Source: Microbacteriaceae bacterium UBA963 | GTDB lineage: Bacteria > Actinomycetota > Actinomycetes > Actinomycetales > Microbacteriaceae | DNA length: 9,857 nucleotides | Direction of reading: 5' to 3' | Assembly: GCA_002292955.1 (NCBI GenBank) | Contig: DBCH01000089.1 | Coordinates: forward strand, 1-9,857 | Part shown: piece by piece, positions 1 through 8,073 of the stretch | Layout of the letters: each line of letters starts with the position of its first letter | Position numbering within the stretch: position 1 is the first letter of the stretch | Notes under the pieces: model-generated | Database searches by the model: none | Seen by the model: only the letters and a program-made list of their open reading frames with translations | Told to the model about the DNA's origin: nothing | Position numbers and translations under genes: made by a program

Positions 1-1345
1 GATTGCCGTCTTTCCCGCCACTCAATACGTGGCGAGTCCCGAGACTCTCACGCGTGCTATCGGCACGATTTCGACCGAACTCGACGAGCGGCTCGCCGAG
101 TTCGAGCGCGCGGGCAAGTTGCTCGAAGCCCAGCGTTTGCGCATGCGCACCACCTTCGACATCGAGATGATGCAGCAGATTGGCTTCTGCTCGGGCATTG
201 AGAACTATTCCCGACACATTGAAGCGCGTGCGCCGGGGCAGCCACCGACGTGTCTTCTCGACTACTTTCCCGACGACTTCCTGTGCGTGATTGATGAGTC
301 GCACGTCACCGTTCCGCAGTTGGGTGGAATGTCGGAGGGAGATGCCTCGCGTAAGCGAACGCTCGTGGAGCACGGTTTTCGCTTGCCCAGTGCGCTCGAT
401 AATCGTCCCCTGCGGTTCGACGAGTTCTCCGAACGCACGGGCCAAACCGTCTACCTATCGGCTACGCCTGGGAAATACGAAATGGGTATCGCCGACGGCG
501 TTGTTGAGCAGATCATTCGACCCACGGGGCTCGTCGATCCCCAAGTGGTGGTGAAGCCGTCGAAGGGACAGATTGACGACCTCCTCGAAGAGATTCGTGT
601 GCGCGCCGGTCGCAATGAACGCGTCTTGGTGACAACTCTCACCAAGAAGATGGCTGAGGAGCTCACCGCGTTCTTGGAAGAAGCGGGCGTGCGTGTTCGC
701 TATCTGCACTCCGACGTCGATACCCTGCGACGTGTTGAGCTTCTCACCGAGCTCCGACAGGGCGTGTACGACGTTCTCGTCGGCATTAATCTGCTGCGCG
801 AGGGCCTCGACCTTCCCGAGGTCTCCCTCGTGAGCATCCTGGATGCCGACAAGGAGGGCTTCCTGCGATCGGCCACCTCTCTCATTCAGACCATTGGTCG
901 CGCGGCCCGAAACATTTCGGGAGAGGTGCACATGTATGCCGACACCGTCACGCGGTCGATGGCCGAGGCCATTGATGAGACCAATCGCCGTCGCGAGCGT
1001 CAAGTGGCCTACAACCTTGAGCACGGAATCGATCCGCAGCCCCTGAAGAAGAAGATTGCCGACATCACGGTCATGTTGGCGCGGGAAGAAGCTGACACCG
1101 CAGAGCTCATGAGCGACCTCGAGCGACGACGCAAGAAGCCGGGATCGGGACAACGAGACAGAGGCGGATTACCCAGGATTGCGGGGGAGGGCGTTGATGC
1201 GCTCGAGCAACTGGTTTCGGAGCTCAACGAGCAGATGCTCTTGGCGGCTGCCGAGCTCAAGTTCGAACTGGCTGCCCGCCTGCGTGACGAACTGTCCGAG
1301 GTAAAGCGTGACCTGAGAGCGATTCGCACTGCCGGCCACGACTAG
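1..1345 (+). CDS. uvrB: UvrB, excinuclease ABC subunit B (3' part, 5' end outside window)
   Basis: UvrB is the damage-verifying, ATP-dependent helicase-like subunit of nucleotide excision repair; it is loaded on DNA by UvrA and then recruits UvrC. The reading frame is open from the first complete codon at base 2, beginning IAVFPATQYV, which matches the middle of UvrB (E. coli has FPKTHYV), so about 447 residues of a usual 660-700 are present and the N-terminal Walker A is missing. Visible motifs: DESH Walker B-type motif (293-304), YLSATPGKYE (452-481), GINLLREGLDLPEV (from 782), and the arginine-finger motif QTIGRAARN (887-913). A C-terminal UVR domain (about 1199-1312, with the segment ELKFELAARLRDEL) is the expected contact surface for UvrA and UvrC. 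The stop is TAG at 1343. An in-frame GTG at 29 is internal, not a start. uvrA and uvrC follow on the same strand. Confidence 0.97.
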   Translation, partial: IAVFPATQYVASPETLTRAIGTISTELDERLAEFERAGKLLEAQRLRMRTTFDIEMMQQIGFCSGIENYSRHIEARAPGQPPTCLLDYFPDDFLCVIDESHVTVPQLGGMSEGDASRKRTLVEHGFRLPSALDNRPLRFDEFSERTGQTVYLSATPGKYEMGIADGVVEQIIRPTGLVDPQVVVKPSKGQIDDLLEEIRVRAGRNERVLVTTLTKKMAEELTAFLEEAGVRVRYLHSDVDTLRRVELLTELRQGVYDVLVGINLLREGLDLPEVSLVSILDADKEGFLRSATSLIQTIGRAARNISGEVHMYADTVTRSMAEAIDETNRRRERQVAYNLEHGIDPQPLKKKIADITVMLAREEADTAELMSDLERRRKKPGSGQRDRGGLPRIAGEGVDALEQLVSELNEQMLLAAAELKFELAARLRDELSEVKRDLRAIRTAGHD

Positions 1346-1379
1346 GGCCTGACGCATTTTCTCGCAAGTTGCCGGTCGT

Positions 1380-1407
1380 CTGTCAAGCTCCTTTCGGCTC
1401 GTAGACT
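1380..1407 (+). promoter_or_regulatory. Probable uvrA promoter giving a leaderless transcript
   Basis: A -35-like CTGTCA (1380-1385, 4 of 6 to TTGACA) is followed after 16 bases by TAGACT (1402-1407, 4 of 6 to TATAAT and fitting the TAnnnT pattern common in actinobacteria). Transcription normally starts about 7 bases beyond the -10 hexamer, which would be base 1414, the A of the uvrA ATG. There is no Shine-Dalgarno-like sequence in the bases before that ATG, which agrees with a leaderless mRNA. I saw no SOS (LexA) box of the TCGAAC-N4-GTTCGA type in this 68-base gap, and no convincing terminator for uvrB. Confidence 0.55.
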
Positions 1408-1413
1408 CGAAGC

Positions 1414-4275
1414 ATGAGTCCCGTTGGTCGTAACACGCTGAGCGTTTCGGGTGCGCGCGTTCACAACCTGAAGAACGTGAACGTAGAGATTCCGCGTGAC
1501 GCTCTTGTCGTGTTCACCGGACTCTCGGGTTCGGGAAAATCATCACTGGCGTTTGACACAATCTTCGCCGAAGGACAGCGCCGCTATGTGGAATCCCTGT
1601 CGGCGTACGCCCGTCAATTTCTCGGCCAAGTCGACCGACCAGATGTCGACTTCATCGAGGGCCTCTCGCCCGCAGTCTCCATCGACCAAAAATCGACAAA
1701 CCGAAACCCACGGTCAACGGTCGGAACAATCACCGAAATTTATGACTACATGCGTCTGCTGTGGGCGCGCATCGGTGTTCCGCACTGTCCCGAGTGTGAC
1801 GCGGCCATTCAGTCACAGTCCGTCCAGCAAATTGCCGACCACCTCATGGAACTCGATGAGGGAACGCGCTATCTCGTTGTCGCGCCGGTTGTGATTGCGA
1901 AGAAGGGCGAGTTCGTCGATCTCTTCGCGGAGTTGGCAAGTGCCGGCTATGCCCGAGCTTTGGTTGACGGTGAGCAGATTAGTCTCACGGAGCCGCCGAC
2001 GCTGAAGAAGTCCTACAAGCACGATATCTCGGTCATTGTCGACCGACTCGTCGCCGGTCCCGACACCTTGGGGCGCCTCACCGACTCCCTCGAAACAGCG
2101 TTGAAGCTGACGACCGGTGTGGTTGTGATCAACTACGTCGACAGGGAGGGTGAGTCCGCGTGGCAGAACTTCTCTGAGAAGCTGTCGTGCCCCAACGGTC
2201 ACGACATTGCGGTGACCGAAATTGAACCCCGCACCTTCAGTTTCAACTCGCCGTTTGGAGCGTGCCCGGCGTGCTCAGGCCTCGGCACACGAATGTCGGT
2301 TGACGAGGATTTGCTCATTGGTGACGATGAGCTGAGCCTGGCCGATGGCGTGATCATTCCGTGGTCATCTCAGGGAAAGAGTCTTTACAACTACTACGAG
2401 AAGTTGCTTAACGGACTCGCGCGTGATCTCGACTTTGACCTTGATACTCCTTGGCGAGAACTGCCTGAGGAGATTCGCCAGGCTGTGCTGACCGGCAACG
2501 ACTTCAACGTCAAGGTCCGCTGGAAAAACCGATACGGACGAGAAGTCGCCTACAGCTCCGGCTTCGAGGGAGTCATTCCCTACATCGAGCGCCAGTACCT
2601 GCAGGCAGAGACCGATGTGCAACGAGCCCGGTGGTCGGAGTTCTTGCGCGAAGTGCCCTGCCTCGAGTGTTCCGGTAAGCGTCTCCGTCCCGAGGTTCTG
2701 GCGGTGCGCGTTGCCGATCGGTCGATTTCCGACATCACCGAATTGTCGTTGGCGGATGCCCAAGCGTTCATGAACGAGATTGCGCTCAGCGAGCGCGACG
2801 CGCACATCGCTGCCCAAGTCCTCCGAGAGATTCGGGCACGCCTGGCATTCCTCGTCGAAGTGGGACTCACGTATCTCACCCTCGGCCGAGCGGCCGGGAG
2901 CCTCTCGGGAGGAGAAGCTCAACGCATTCGGCTCGCCACGCAGATCGGCAGTGGTCTTACGGGCGTGCTGTACGTGCTCGACGAACCGAGCATCGGTCTG
3001 CACCAGCGTGATAACCGGCGCCTCATCGACACTCTGCTCAAACTGCGTGACTTGGGCAATACGCTCATCGTCGTTGAGCACGACGAAGATACGATTCACA
3101 CTGCCGACTGGATTGTCGACATCGGACCGGGTGCAGGCACGCACGGGGGAGAGGTGGTCCATTCGGGCAGTGTTGCCGATCTTCTGCCCAACATGCGCTC
3201 ACTCACCGCGGACTACCTTTCTGGCCGAATCTCAATTGCTGTTCCCGAAGCCCGGCGCGCTGTCGATCCAGACCGAGTACTTCGAGTGGAGGGCGCAGCG
3301 GCAAACAACCTTCAGCGTATTGACGTTGATTTCCCGCTTGGTGTGTTCACCGCCGTCACCGGCGTCTCAGGCTCAGGTAAATCCTCGCTGGTCAACGACA
3401 TCCTCTACCGGTCATTGGCCAACACACTCAACGGTGCTCGTTCCGTGCCGTCCAAGCACAAGCGCATCACGGGCATCGATCAGCTCGACAAGGTGGTGCA
3501 CGTCGACCAAGCACCCATCGGCAGGACTCCGCGATCGAATCCGGCAACGTACACCGGCGTCTTTGACAAGATTCGCGCTCTCTTCGCCGAGACGTCCGAA
3601 TCCAAGTTGCGGGGCTATCAGCAGGGTCGATTCAGCTTCAATGTCAAAGGAGGGCGCTGTGAAGCGTGCTCGGGTGACGGCACCATCAAGATTGAGATGA
3701 ACTTTCTGCCCGACGTTTACGTCGACTGTGAAGTCTGTCACGGGGCACGGTACAACCGCGAGACGCTCCAGGTTCGCTACAAGGGCAAGAACATTTCTGA
3801 GGTGCTGGACATGCCCATCAGTGAGGCTGCCGTGTTCTTTGAGCCGATCTCAGCCATCCATCGCTATCTCAAGACACTGGTCGATGTGGGGCTCGGTTAC
3901 GTGCGTCTCGGTCAGAGCGCCACGACGCTGTCCGGTGGCGAGGCGCAGCGCGTCAAACTGTCCACCGAGCTCCAGCGCCGCTCGAACGGTCGCACGGTGT
4001 ACGTGCTCGACGAACCGACAACGGGCCTGCACTTTGAGGATGTGCGTAAACTCCTCATCGTGCTGCAGTCACTCGTGGAAAAAGGCAACACCGTCATCGT
4101 CATTGAACACAACCTCGATGTCATCAAGTCCGCTGATTGGGTGATCGATCTGGGGCCGGAGGGCGGCTCGGGCGGCGGCTTGGTTCTGGCTACCGGCACC
4201 CCCGAGGATGTTGCCCGCTCATCTCAGAGTCACACAGCAGTCTTTCTGCGCGAGGTATTCGACCGCAAACGCTGA
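1414..4275 (+). CDS. uvrA: UvrA, excinuclease ABC subunit A (damage-recognition ATPase)
   Basis: UvrA is the cytoplasmic, dimeric ABC-type ATPase that scans DNA for bulky lesions and loads UvrB. The 953 residues are full length (E. coli 940). It has two ABC modules: Walker A GLSGSGKSS (residues 36-44) with signature LSGGEAQR (497-504) and Walker B ending DEPS (D523); then Walker A GVSGSGKSS (650-658) with signature LSGGEAQR (839-846) and DEPT (D866). The C-terminal zinc module is intact: C749, C752, C772 and C775. The first zinc module is CPNGH (C259, H263) with C284 and C287, so a histidine may replace one cysteine ligand. The ATG at 1414 is chosen because family N-termini start about here and a -10 element sits 6 bases upstream. 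uvrC follows after 2 bases, so the two are probably co-transcribed and translationally coupled. Confidence 0.98.
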   Translation: MSPVGRNTLSVSGARVHNLKNVNVEIPRDALVVFTGLSGSGKSSLAFDTIFAEGQRRYVESLSAYARQFLGQVDRPDVDFIEGLSPAVSIDQKSTNRNPRSTVGTITEIYDYMRLLWARIGVPHCPECDAAIQSQSVQQIADHLMELDEGTRYLVVAPVVIAKKGEFVDLFAELASAGYARALVDGEQISLTEPPTLKKSYKHDISVIVDRLVAGPDTLGRLTDSLETALKLTTGVVVINYVDREGESAWQNFSEKLSCPNGHDIAVTEIEPRTFSFNSPFGACPACSGLGTRMSVDEDLLIGDDELSLADGVIIPWSSQGKSLYNYYEKLLNGLARDLDFDLDTPWRELPEEIRQAVLTGNDFNVKVRWKNRYGREVAYSSGFEGVIPYIERQYLQAETDVQRARWSEFLREVPCLECSGKRLRPEVLAVRVADRSISDITELSLADAQAFMNEIALSERDAHIAAQVLREIRARLAFLVEVGLTYLTLGRAAGSLSGGEAQRIRLATQIGSGLTGVLYVLDEPSIGLHQRDNRRLIDTLLKLRDLGNTLIVVEHDEDTIHTADWIVDIGPGAGTHGGEVVHSGSVADLLPNMRSLTADYLSGRISIAVPEARRAVDPDRVLRVEGAAANNLQRIDVDFPLGVFTAVTGVSGSGKSSLVNDILYRSLANTLNGARSVPSKHKRITGIDQLDKVVHVDQAPIGRTPRSNPATYTGVFDKIRALFAETSESKLRGYQQGRFSFNVKGGRCEACSGDGTIKIEMNFLPDVYVDCEVCHGARYNRETLQVRYKGKNISEVLDMPISEAAVFFEPISAIHRYLKTLVDVGLGYVRLGQSATTLSGGEAQRVKLSTELQRRSNGRTVYVLDEPTTGLHFEDVRKLLIVLQSLVEKGNTVIVIEHNLDVIKSADWVIDLGPEGGSGGGLVLATGTPEDVARSSQSHTAVFLREVFDRKR

Positions 4276-4277
4276 CT

Positions 4278-6161
4278 ATGGCCAACGAACTTGTCTTTAG
4301 ACCGCCCACGGGCGATATCCCGACACAGCCGGGCGTCTACCGCTTTCTCGATGCCAACGGCCGTGTGCTCTATGTGGGGAAGGCGAAGAACCTCCGTGCG
4401 CGCCTGACGTCGTACTTTGCCCCACTCGCGTCACTGCACAACCGCACCCGCCGAATGGTGACGTCGGCCGTCGACGTCACGTGGACAGTGGTCAAGAGCG
4501 AGTTCGAGGCGCTGCAACTCGAGTTCACGTGGATCAAGGAGTTCGATCCTCCGTTCAACGTTCAGTTCACCGATGACAAGTCATATCCGTATCTGGCCAT
4601 CACTCTCGGAGACGATATTCCGCGAGTGGTCGTGACGCGGCGTCGCAACATTCCACGGGCCACCTACTTTGGACCCTTCACCAAGACGTGGGCGATTCGG
4701 GAGAGTCTCGATCTCCTTCTCAAGCCCTTTCCCGTGAGAACGTGCTCAGACAGCATCTATGCCCGCGCACTCAAGACGAATCGACCCTGTCTGCTCGGAG
4801 ACATTGGGCGCTGCGCAGCGCCCTGTGTTGGTCGCGTCACTCCCGCAGAGCACGCGTCAATCGCGCACGAGCTGGCGTCGTTCATGGGCGGCGACAACGA
4901 GACCTTTACGACAAACATGCGCGAACGAATGCTTGAGGCCAGTGCCGCGCAAGACTACGAGACGGCAGCACGCTATCGGGACAACCTCGACGCCCTCACC
5001 ACCGTTGCGGCAAAAAGCGCGGTCGTGCTCACCGAGGACCTTGATGCTGACGTGTTCGGTTTCGCGCGCGACGACCTGAGCGCCACCGTGCAACAGTTCA
5101 TGGTTCGAGGAGGACGGGTTCGCGGTGTGCGTGCGTGGACGGTAGATACCGAACTCGACGTCACCAGCTCCGACCTTGTTGACAGCATCATTCGTCAGGC
5201 GTTTGCCAGTGACGAAATTCCGGCTCCCGTGGTGATTCTTCCGGAACTGCCCGACGATGCCCCGGCGTTGAACCAGTGGCTGACGGAACGCCGACGGACC
5301 TTGCTGACTAAACCGCGTGCGGCGGCCGTGAAGCTGACCGTGGCTCAGCGCGGCGAGTCGCGCCGCCTGCTGGACACCGTCGTCATGAACGCGGGCGAGC
5401 AGCTCATTCAATACAAGAACCGGCGACTCAATGACTTCAGTACCCGCAGCCAAGCCCTCGCTGATATTCAGGACGCCATCGGGTTGAGTGAGCCTCCGTT
5501 GCGGATCGAATGCTTCGACATCAGCCATCTTCAGGGGACAGAGATTGTTGCCAGCATGGTGGTCTTTGAGGACGGGCTGCCGCGAAAAGCCCACTACCGA
5601 AAGTTTGCTCTGGCAGACGCCCGCGACGATACCGACGCCATGGCCCAAGTGCTGACCCGACGTGTTGCCTACCTCGCACACACCCCTGTTGAGGGCGAGA
5701 AGTCATCGTTTGCCTATCCGCCAGGTCTGTTTATCGTTGACGGTGGCCTCCCTCAAGTAAACGCGGCGCAGGCGGTGCTTGCACGAGAGGGAATCAACAT
5801 TCCCGTCGTGGGAATCGCGAAGCGGCTCGAGGAGCTCTGGCTCCCCGGCGCGGATTTCCCCGTCATCTTGCCGCGAGTCTCTGAAGCTCTCTTTATGGTG
5901 CAGCGGATTCGCGATGAGGCTCATCGTTTCGCTATCACCTTTCAGCGTCAACGACGCAAACGCGACATATCCACGGTGCTCACGTCTGTTCCTGGACTTG
6001 GTGACAAGAAAGCCTCCGCCCTTCTTCGGCACTTTGGTTCTGTCACGCAACTGAAGGCCGCTCGGATAGAGGACCTGAGTAGCGTCGCGGGAATCACTCC
6101 TGAACTTGCCCGAGCGGTGTTCCTAACCCTGAACCCCGATGAAGCTCCCGCGGTAGACTAG
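4278..6161 (+). CDS. uvrC: UvrC, excinuclease ABC subunit C (dual-incision nuclease)
   Basis: UvrC makes the 3' and 5' cuts around a lesion once bound to UvrB-DNA. The protein has 627 residues, normal for the family. Domains in order: GIY-YIG nuclease (GVY 19-21, YVG 32-34, with K35, R42, E82 and N94 at the conserved catalytic positions); four cysteines C156, C171, C179, C183 matching the Fe-S ligands reported in E. coli UvrC (last two spacings 8 and 4 are identical); a UVR domain near residues 212-243; an RNase H-like endonuclease domain with D414 (FDISH), D488 (VDGG), D546 and H549; and tandem helix-hairpin-helix motifs from about 568 to 620. The frame is open upstream inside uvrA, but the ATG at 4278 gives the family N-terminus (PTQPGVYRF within 25 residues). 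It lies 2 bases after the uvrA stop with no clear Shine-Dalgarno, suggesting reinitiation coupling. Confidence 0.98.
   Translation: MANELVFRPPTGDIPTQPGVYRFLDANGRVLYVGKAKNLRARLTSYFAPLASLHNRTRRMVTSAVDVTWTVVKSEFEALQLEFTWIKEFDPPFNVQFTDDKSYPYLAITLGDDIPRVVVTRRRNIPRATYFGPFTKTWAIRESLDLLLKPFPVRTCSDSIYARALKTNRPCLLGDIGRCAAPCVGRVTPAEHASIAHELASFMGGDNETFTTNMRERMLEASAAQDYETAARYRDNLDALTTVAAKSAVVLTEDLDADVFGFARDDLSATVQQFMVRGGRVRGVRAWTVDTELDVTSSDLVDSIIRQAFASDEIPAPVVILPELPDDAPALNQWLTERRRTLLTKPRAAAVKLTVAQRGESRRLLDTVVMNAGEQLIQYKNRRLNDFSTRSQALADIQDAIGLSEPPLRIECFDISHLQGTEIVASMVVFEDGLPRKAHYRKFALADARDDTDAMAQVLTRRVAYLAHTPVEGEKSSFAYPPGLFIVDGGLPQVNAAQAVLAREGINIPVVGIAKRLEELWLPGADFPVILPRVSEALFMVQRIRDEAHRFAITFQRQRRKRDISTVLTSVPGLGDKKASALLRHFGSVTQLKAARIEDLSSVAGITPELARAVFLTLNPDEAPAVD
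6154..6159 (+). promoter_or_regulatory. Possible -10 element for rapZ-whiA, overlapping the uvrC stop
   Basis: TAGACT is the same hexamer found before uvrA and before the SOD gene; here its last T is the first base of the uvrC stop codon (TAG 6159-6161). The expected start of transcription would be near 6166, leaving a leader of about 28 bases before rapZ. A good -35 is not evident: CTGAAC (6129-6134) matches only 3 of 6 with a long 19-base spacer. The hexamer also encodes the end of UvrC, so this may be coincidence. Confidence 0.35.
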
Positions 6162-6193
6162 AGGCGCAAACCGCCAAACCAATCTGAAACGAC

Positions 6194-7063
6194 ATGCCTG
6201 ATACTCCTCAAGAGCTCCTCATCCTCACCGGTATGTCCGGAGCGGGTCGTTCCACGGCCGCAAAGTCCTTAGAGGACATGGGCTGGTACGTTGTCGATAA
6301 TCTGCCACCCGCCATGCTGCGGCCCCTCATTGAGTTGGCCTCTGCGGCCGGGTCAAACATGCCACGGATTGCCGCCGTTTTCGACGTACGCAGTGGATCG
6401 TTCTTTGCCGACCTCAAAGACATCGTTGCGTCGCTCCGGGCCGGCACCGATGTGAGCGTCGTCTTTCTCGACGCCACCGATGCCTCGCTGGTAACGCGCT
6501 TCGAGTCTGTCCGTCGACCGCATCCTCTCCAGGGTGACGGCACGATTCTCGACGGCATCGAGGCGGAGCGGATACGACTGGCCGATGTCCGAGAGTACGC
6601 CGATGTCATCATCGATACGACAGACAAGAACATCCACCAGCTGTCCACCACAGTGGCTCAGATGTTCTCAAGCGCAGACCAATCTCACCTCCGCGTCACC
6701 GTGGAAAGTTTCGGTTACAAGTACGGGACGCCAACCGACGTTGACATCATGGCCGACGCGCGCTTCTTGCCCAATCCGTTCTGGGAACCTGACTTGGGGG
6801 CACAGAACGGCCAGGACCAGGCTGTTTCTGATTTCGTGATGTCTAGTCCCGGAGCCGCCGAGTTTCTCGAGGGCTACACGCGCGCACTCCTCCCCGTGTG
6901 GGCGGGCTTTCGACGCGAGAACAAGAAGCACGTCACGCTTGCGATTGGCTGCACGGGCGGAAAACATCGGTCGGTTGCTCTCGTAGAATCGATTTCAGCG
7001 ATGCTGCGGGATGTCCCCGGTCTCGACGTCAGCGTTAAACATCGTGATCTCGGTCGCGAGTAG
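6194..7063 (+). CDS. rapZ: RapZ/YvcJ family nucleotide-binding protein
   Basis: RapZ-family proteins are P-loop proteins. In E. coli RapZ is an RNA-binding adaptor steering decay of the small RNA GlmZ and so controlling GlmS; in Bacillus YvcJ hydrolyses GTP. The target in actinobacteria is not settled, so only family membership is claimed. The 289 residues are full length. Seen: P-loop GMSGAGRST (13-21), with arginine where many families have lysine, as is common in actinobacterial members; DMGWYVVDNLPP just after it; a Walker B-like DVIIDTTD (137-144); and the C-terminal hallmark segments DIMADARFLPNPFW and GCTGGKHRS (252-260). The ATG at 6194 is the only possible start, because an in-frame TGA lies at 6185-6187. 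There is no Shine-Dalgarno; the leader is rich in A and C with CAAACC twice (6167, 6175). whiA begins 11 bases after its stop. Confidence 0.95.
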   Translation: MPDTPQELLILTGMSGAGRSTAAKSLEDMGWYVVDNLPPAMLRPLIELASAAGSNMPRIAAVFDVRSGSFFADLKDIVASLRAGTDVSVVFLDATDASLVTRFESVRRPHPLQGDGTILDGIEAERIRLADVREYADVIIDTTDKNIHQLSTTVAQMFSSADQSHLRVTVESFGYKYGTPTDVDIMADARFLPNPFWEPDLGAQNGQDQAVSDFVMSSPGAAEFLEGYTRALLPVWAGFRRENKKHVTLAIGCTGGKHRSVALVESISAMLRDVPGLDVSVKHRDLGRE

Positions 7064-7064
7064 T

Positions 7065-7069
7065 AGAGG
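7065..7069 (+). promoter_or_regulatory. Ribosome binding site deciding the whiA start
   Basis: AGAGG lies 5 bases before the ATG at 7075. The alternative in-frame GTG at 7069 overlaps this Shine-Dalgarno and cannot use it, so the ATG is preferred. The site starts 2 bases after the rapZ stop codon. Confidence 0.7.
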
Positions 7070-7074
7070 TGCAC

Positions 7075-8058
7075 ATGTCATCAACAAATTTGACCGCGGC
7101 CGTAAAGGGTGAACTCCGATCAGTCGTGGGCGCCTCGCTTCCGCTGAGGGCTATGGAGCTGAGCTCCCTGCTGCGCTTTGCCGGAGGACTCCACACGATT
7201 TCCGGTCGCATCGCCGTGGAAGTAGAGCTCGATAACCAGGAGTTAGCCACACGCGTGCGCAGAGACATCTCAGAGATTTACGGTCTCGCGAGCGAGGGTC
7301 GTCTCGCCCCCGTGGCCTCGGGCGAGCCCACCTTCACCGTTCGGGTGGTTGAGCAGGGCGAGACTCTGGCGCGGCAAACGGGCCTTCTCGATGCACGTCG
7401 CAGGCCAATTCGGGGCCTTCCCAACAGACTGACCACGGGTAACCTTGACGAGCTGGCAGCCGTCTGGCGGGGAGCATTCCTTGCAGCGGGTGCACTCACC
7501 GACCCGGGCCGTCAAGCGGCGATAGACGTTGTTGCGCCCACCAACGAGGCCGCAATGGCTCTCGTGGGGGCGGCTCATCGGCTCGGGGTATCCGCCAAGG
7601 CCCGCGAGGTGCGAGGAGTGCATCGGGTTGTCGTTCGCGAAGACGACGCAATTTCCTCTCTTCTCTCGCTCATGGGCGCGACGGCCAGCATCGGGCTGTG
7701 GGAACAGTTGAGAACGCGACGCGAGGTGCGCGCGACTGCCAACCGTCTGGTCAACTTTGATGACGCCAATCTGCGTCGCAGCGCTCAGGCAGCGGTTGCC
7801 GCGTGCGCGCGAGTCGAACGCGCACTCGAGATACTGGGCGACGACATTCCAGAGCACCTGATGTATGCGGGCCGACTTCGGCTTGACCATCGGGAGGCCT
7901 CACTCGATGAACTGGGGCATTTCGCCGATCCACCGATGACGAAAGACGCGGTCGCGGGTCGCATTCGACGACTATTGGCCTTGGCAGACAAGACCGCGAA
8001 GGATCTGGGCATTCCGTCGACGGACGCCAACCTCCCCGACGACCTCGATGTCGGGTAG
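7075..8058 (+). CDS. whiA: WhiA, DNA-binding regulator of sporulation/cell division type
   Basis: WhiA is a conserved Gram-positive DNA-binding protein. In Streptomyces it acts with WhiB as a transcription factor starting sporulation septation and FtsZ expression; in Bacillus it affects division and chromosome segregation. In a probably non-sporulating relative a division or growth role is the likelier inference. The 327 residues show the two-part architecture: an N-terminal and central degenerate LAGLIDADG homing-endonuclease-like fold (LRFAGGLH near residue 34; WRGAFLAAGALTDPGR from W131), the highly conserved REVRATANRLVNFDDANLRR segment, and a C-terminal helix-turn-helix (about 275-312, DPPMTKDAVAGRIRRLL). 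Similarity to Streptomyces WhiA is high throughout, from memory of that sequence. The ATG at 7075 is favoured over GTG 7069 by the Shine-Dalgarno. It probably shares a transcript with rapZ, 11 bases upstream; yvcK, usual between them, is absent. Confidence 0.97.
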   Translation: MSSTNLTAAVKGELRSVVGASLPLRAMELSSLLRFAGGLHTISGRIAVEVELDNQELATRVRRDISEIYGLASEGRLAPVASGEPTFTVRVVEQGETLARQTGLLDARRRPIRGLPNRLTTGNLDELAAVWRGAFLAAGALTDPGRQAAIDVVAPTNEAAMALVGAAHRLGVSAKAREVRGVHRVVVREDDAISSLLSLMGATASIGLWEQLRTRREVRATANRLVNFDDANLRRSAQAAVAACARVERALEILGDDIPEHLMYAGRLRLDHREASLDELGHFADPPMTKDAVAGRIRRLLALADKTAKDLGIPSTDANLPDDLDVG

Positions 8059-8073
8059 CACGGCTGCGTCCCA

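Noticed and set aside
1405..1420. Possible SOS box near the uvrA start (TCGAAGCATGAGT)
   Set aside because: Only the TCGAA half resembles the actinobacterial LexA site; there is no matching GTTCGA half at the right distance.
2365..3162. Long minus-strand open frame of 265 codons opposite uvrA
   Set aside because: Shadow of uvrA across its ABC signature and Walker B region; no motif of its own and no independent spacing or ribosome site.
2780..3700. Plus-strand open frame of 306 codons overlapping uvrA in another frame
   Set aside because: Rich in Ser, Arg and Thr as frame-shifted GC-rich coding usually is, and it overlaps conserved uvrA motifs.
4137..4277. Extension of the uvrC frame 47 codons upstream into uvrA
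   Set aside because: The added residues (glycine/arginine-rich) do not resemble UvrC, while ATG 4278 gives the standard N-terminus.
4857..5681. Long minus-strand open frame of 274 codons opposite uvrC
   Set aside because: It lies wholly inside the well-supported uvrC and has no recognisable motif; such antisense frames are expected from GC-rich third positions.
7630..7650. Palindrome-like GTCGTTCGCGAAGACGAC inside whiA
   Set aside because: It encodes a conserved WhiA segment (VVREDDA) and the arms are offset, so codon constraint explains it.
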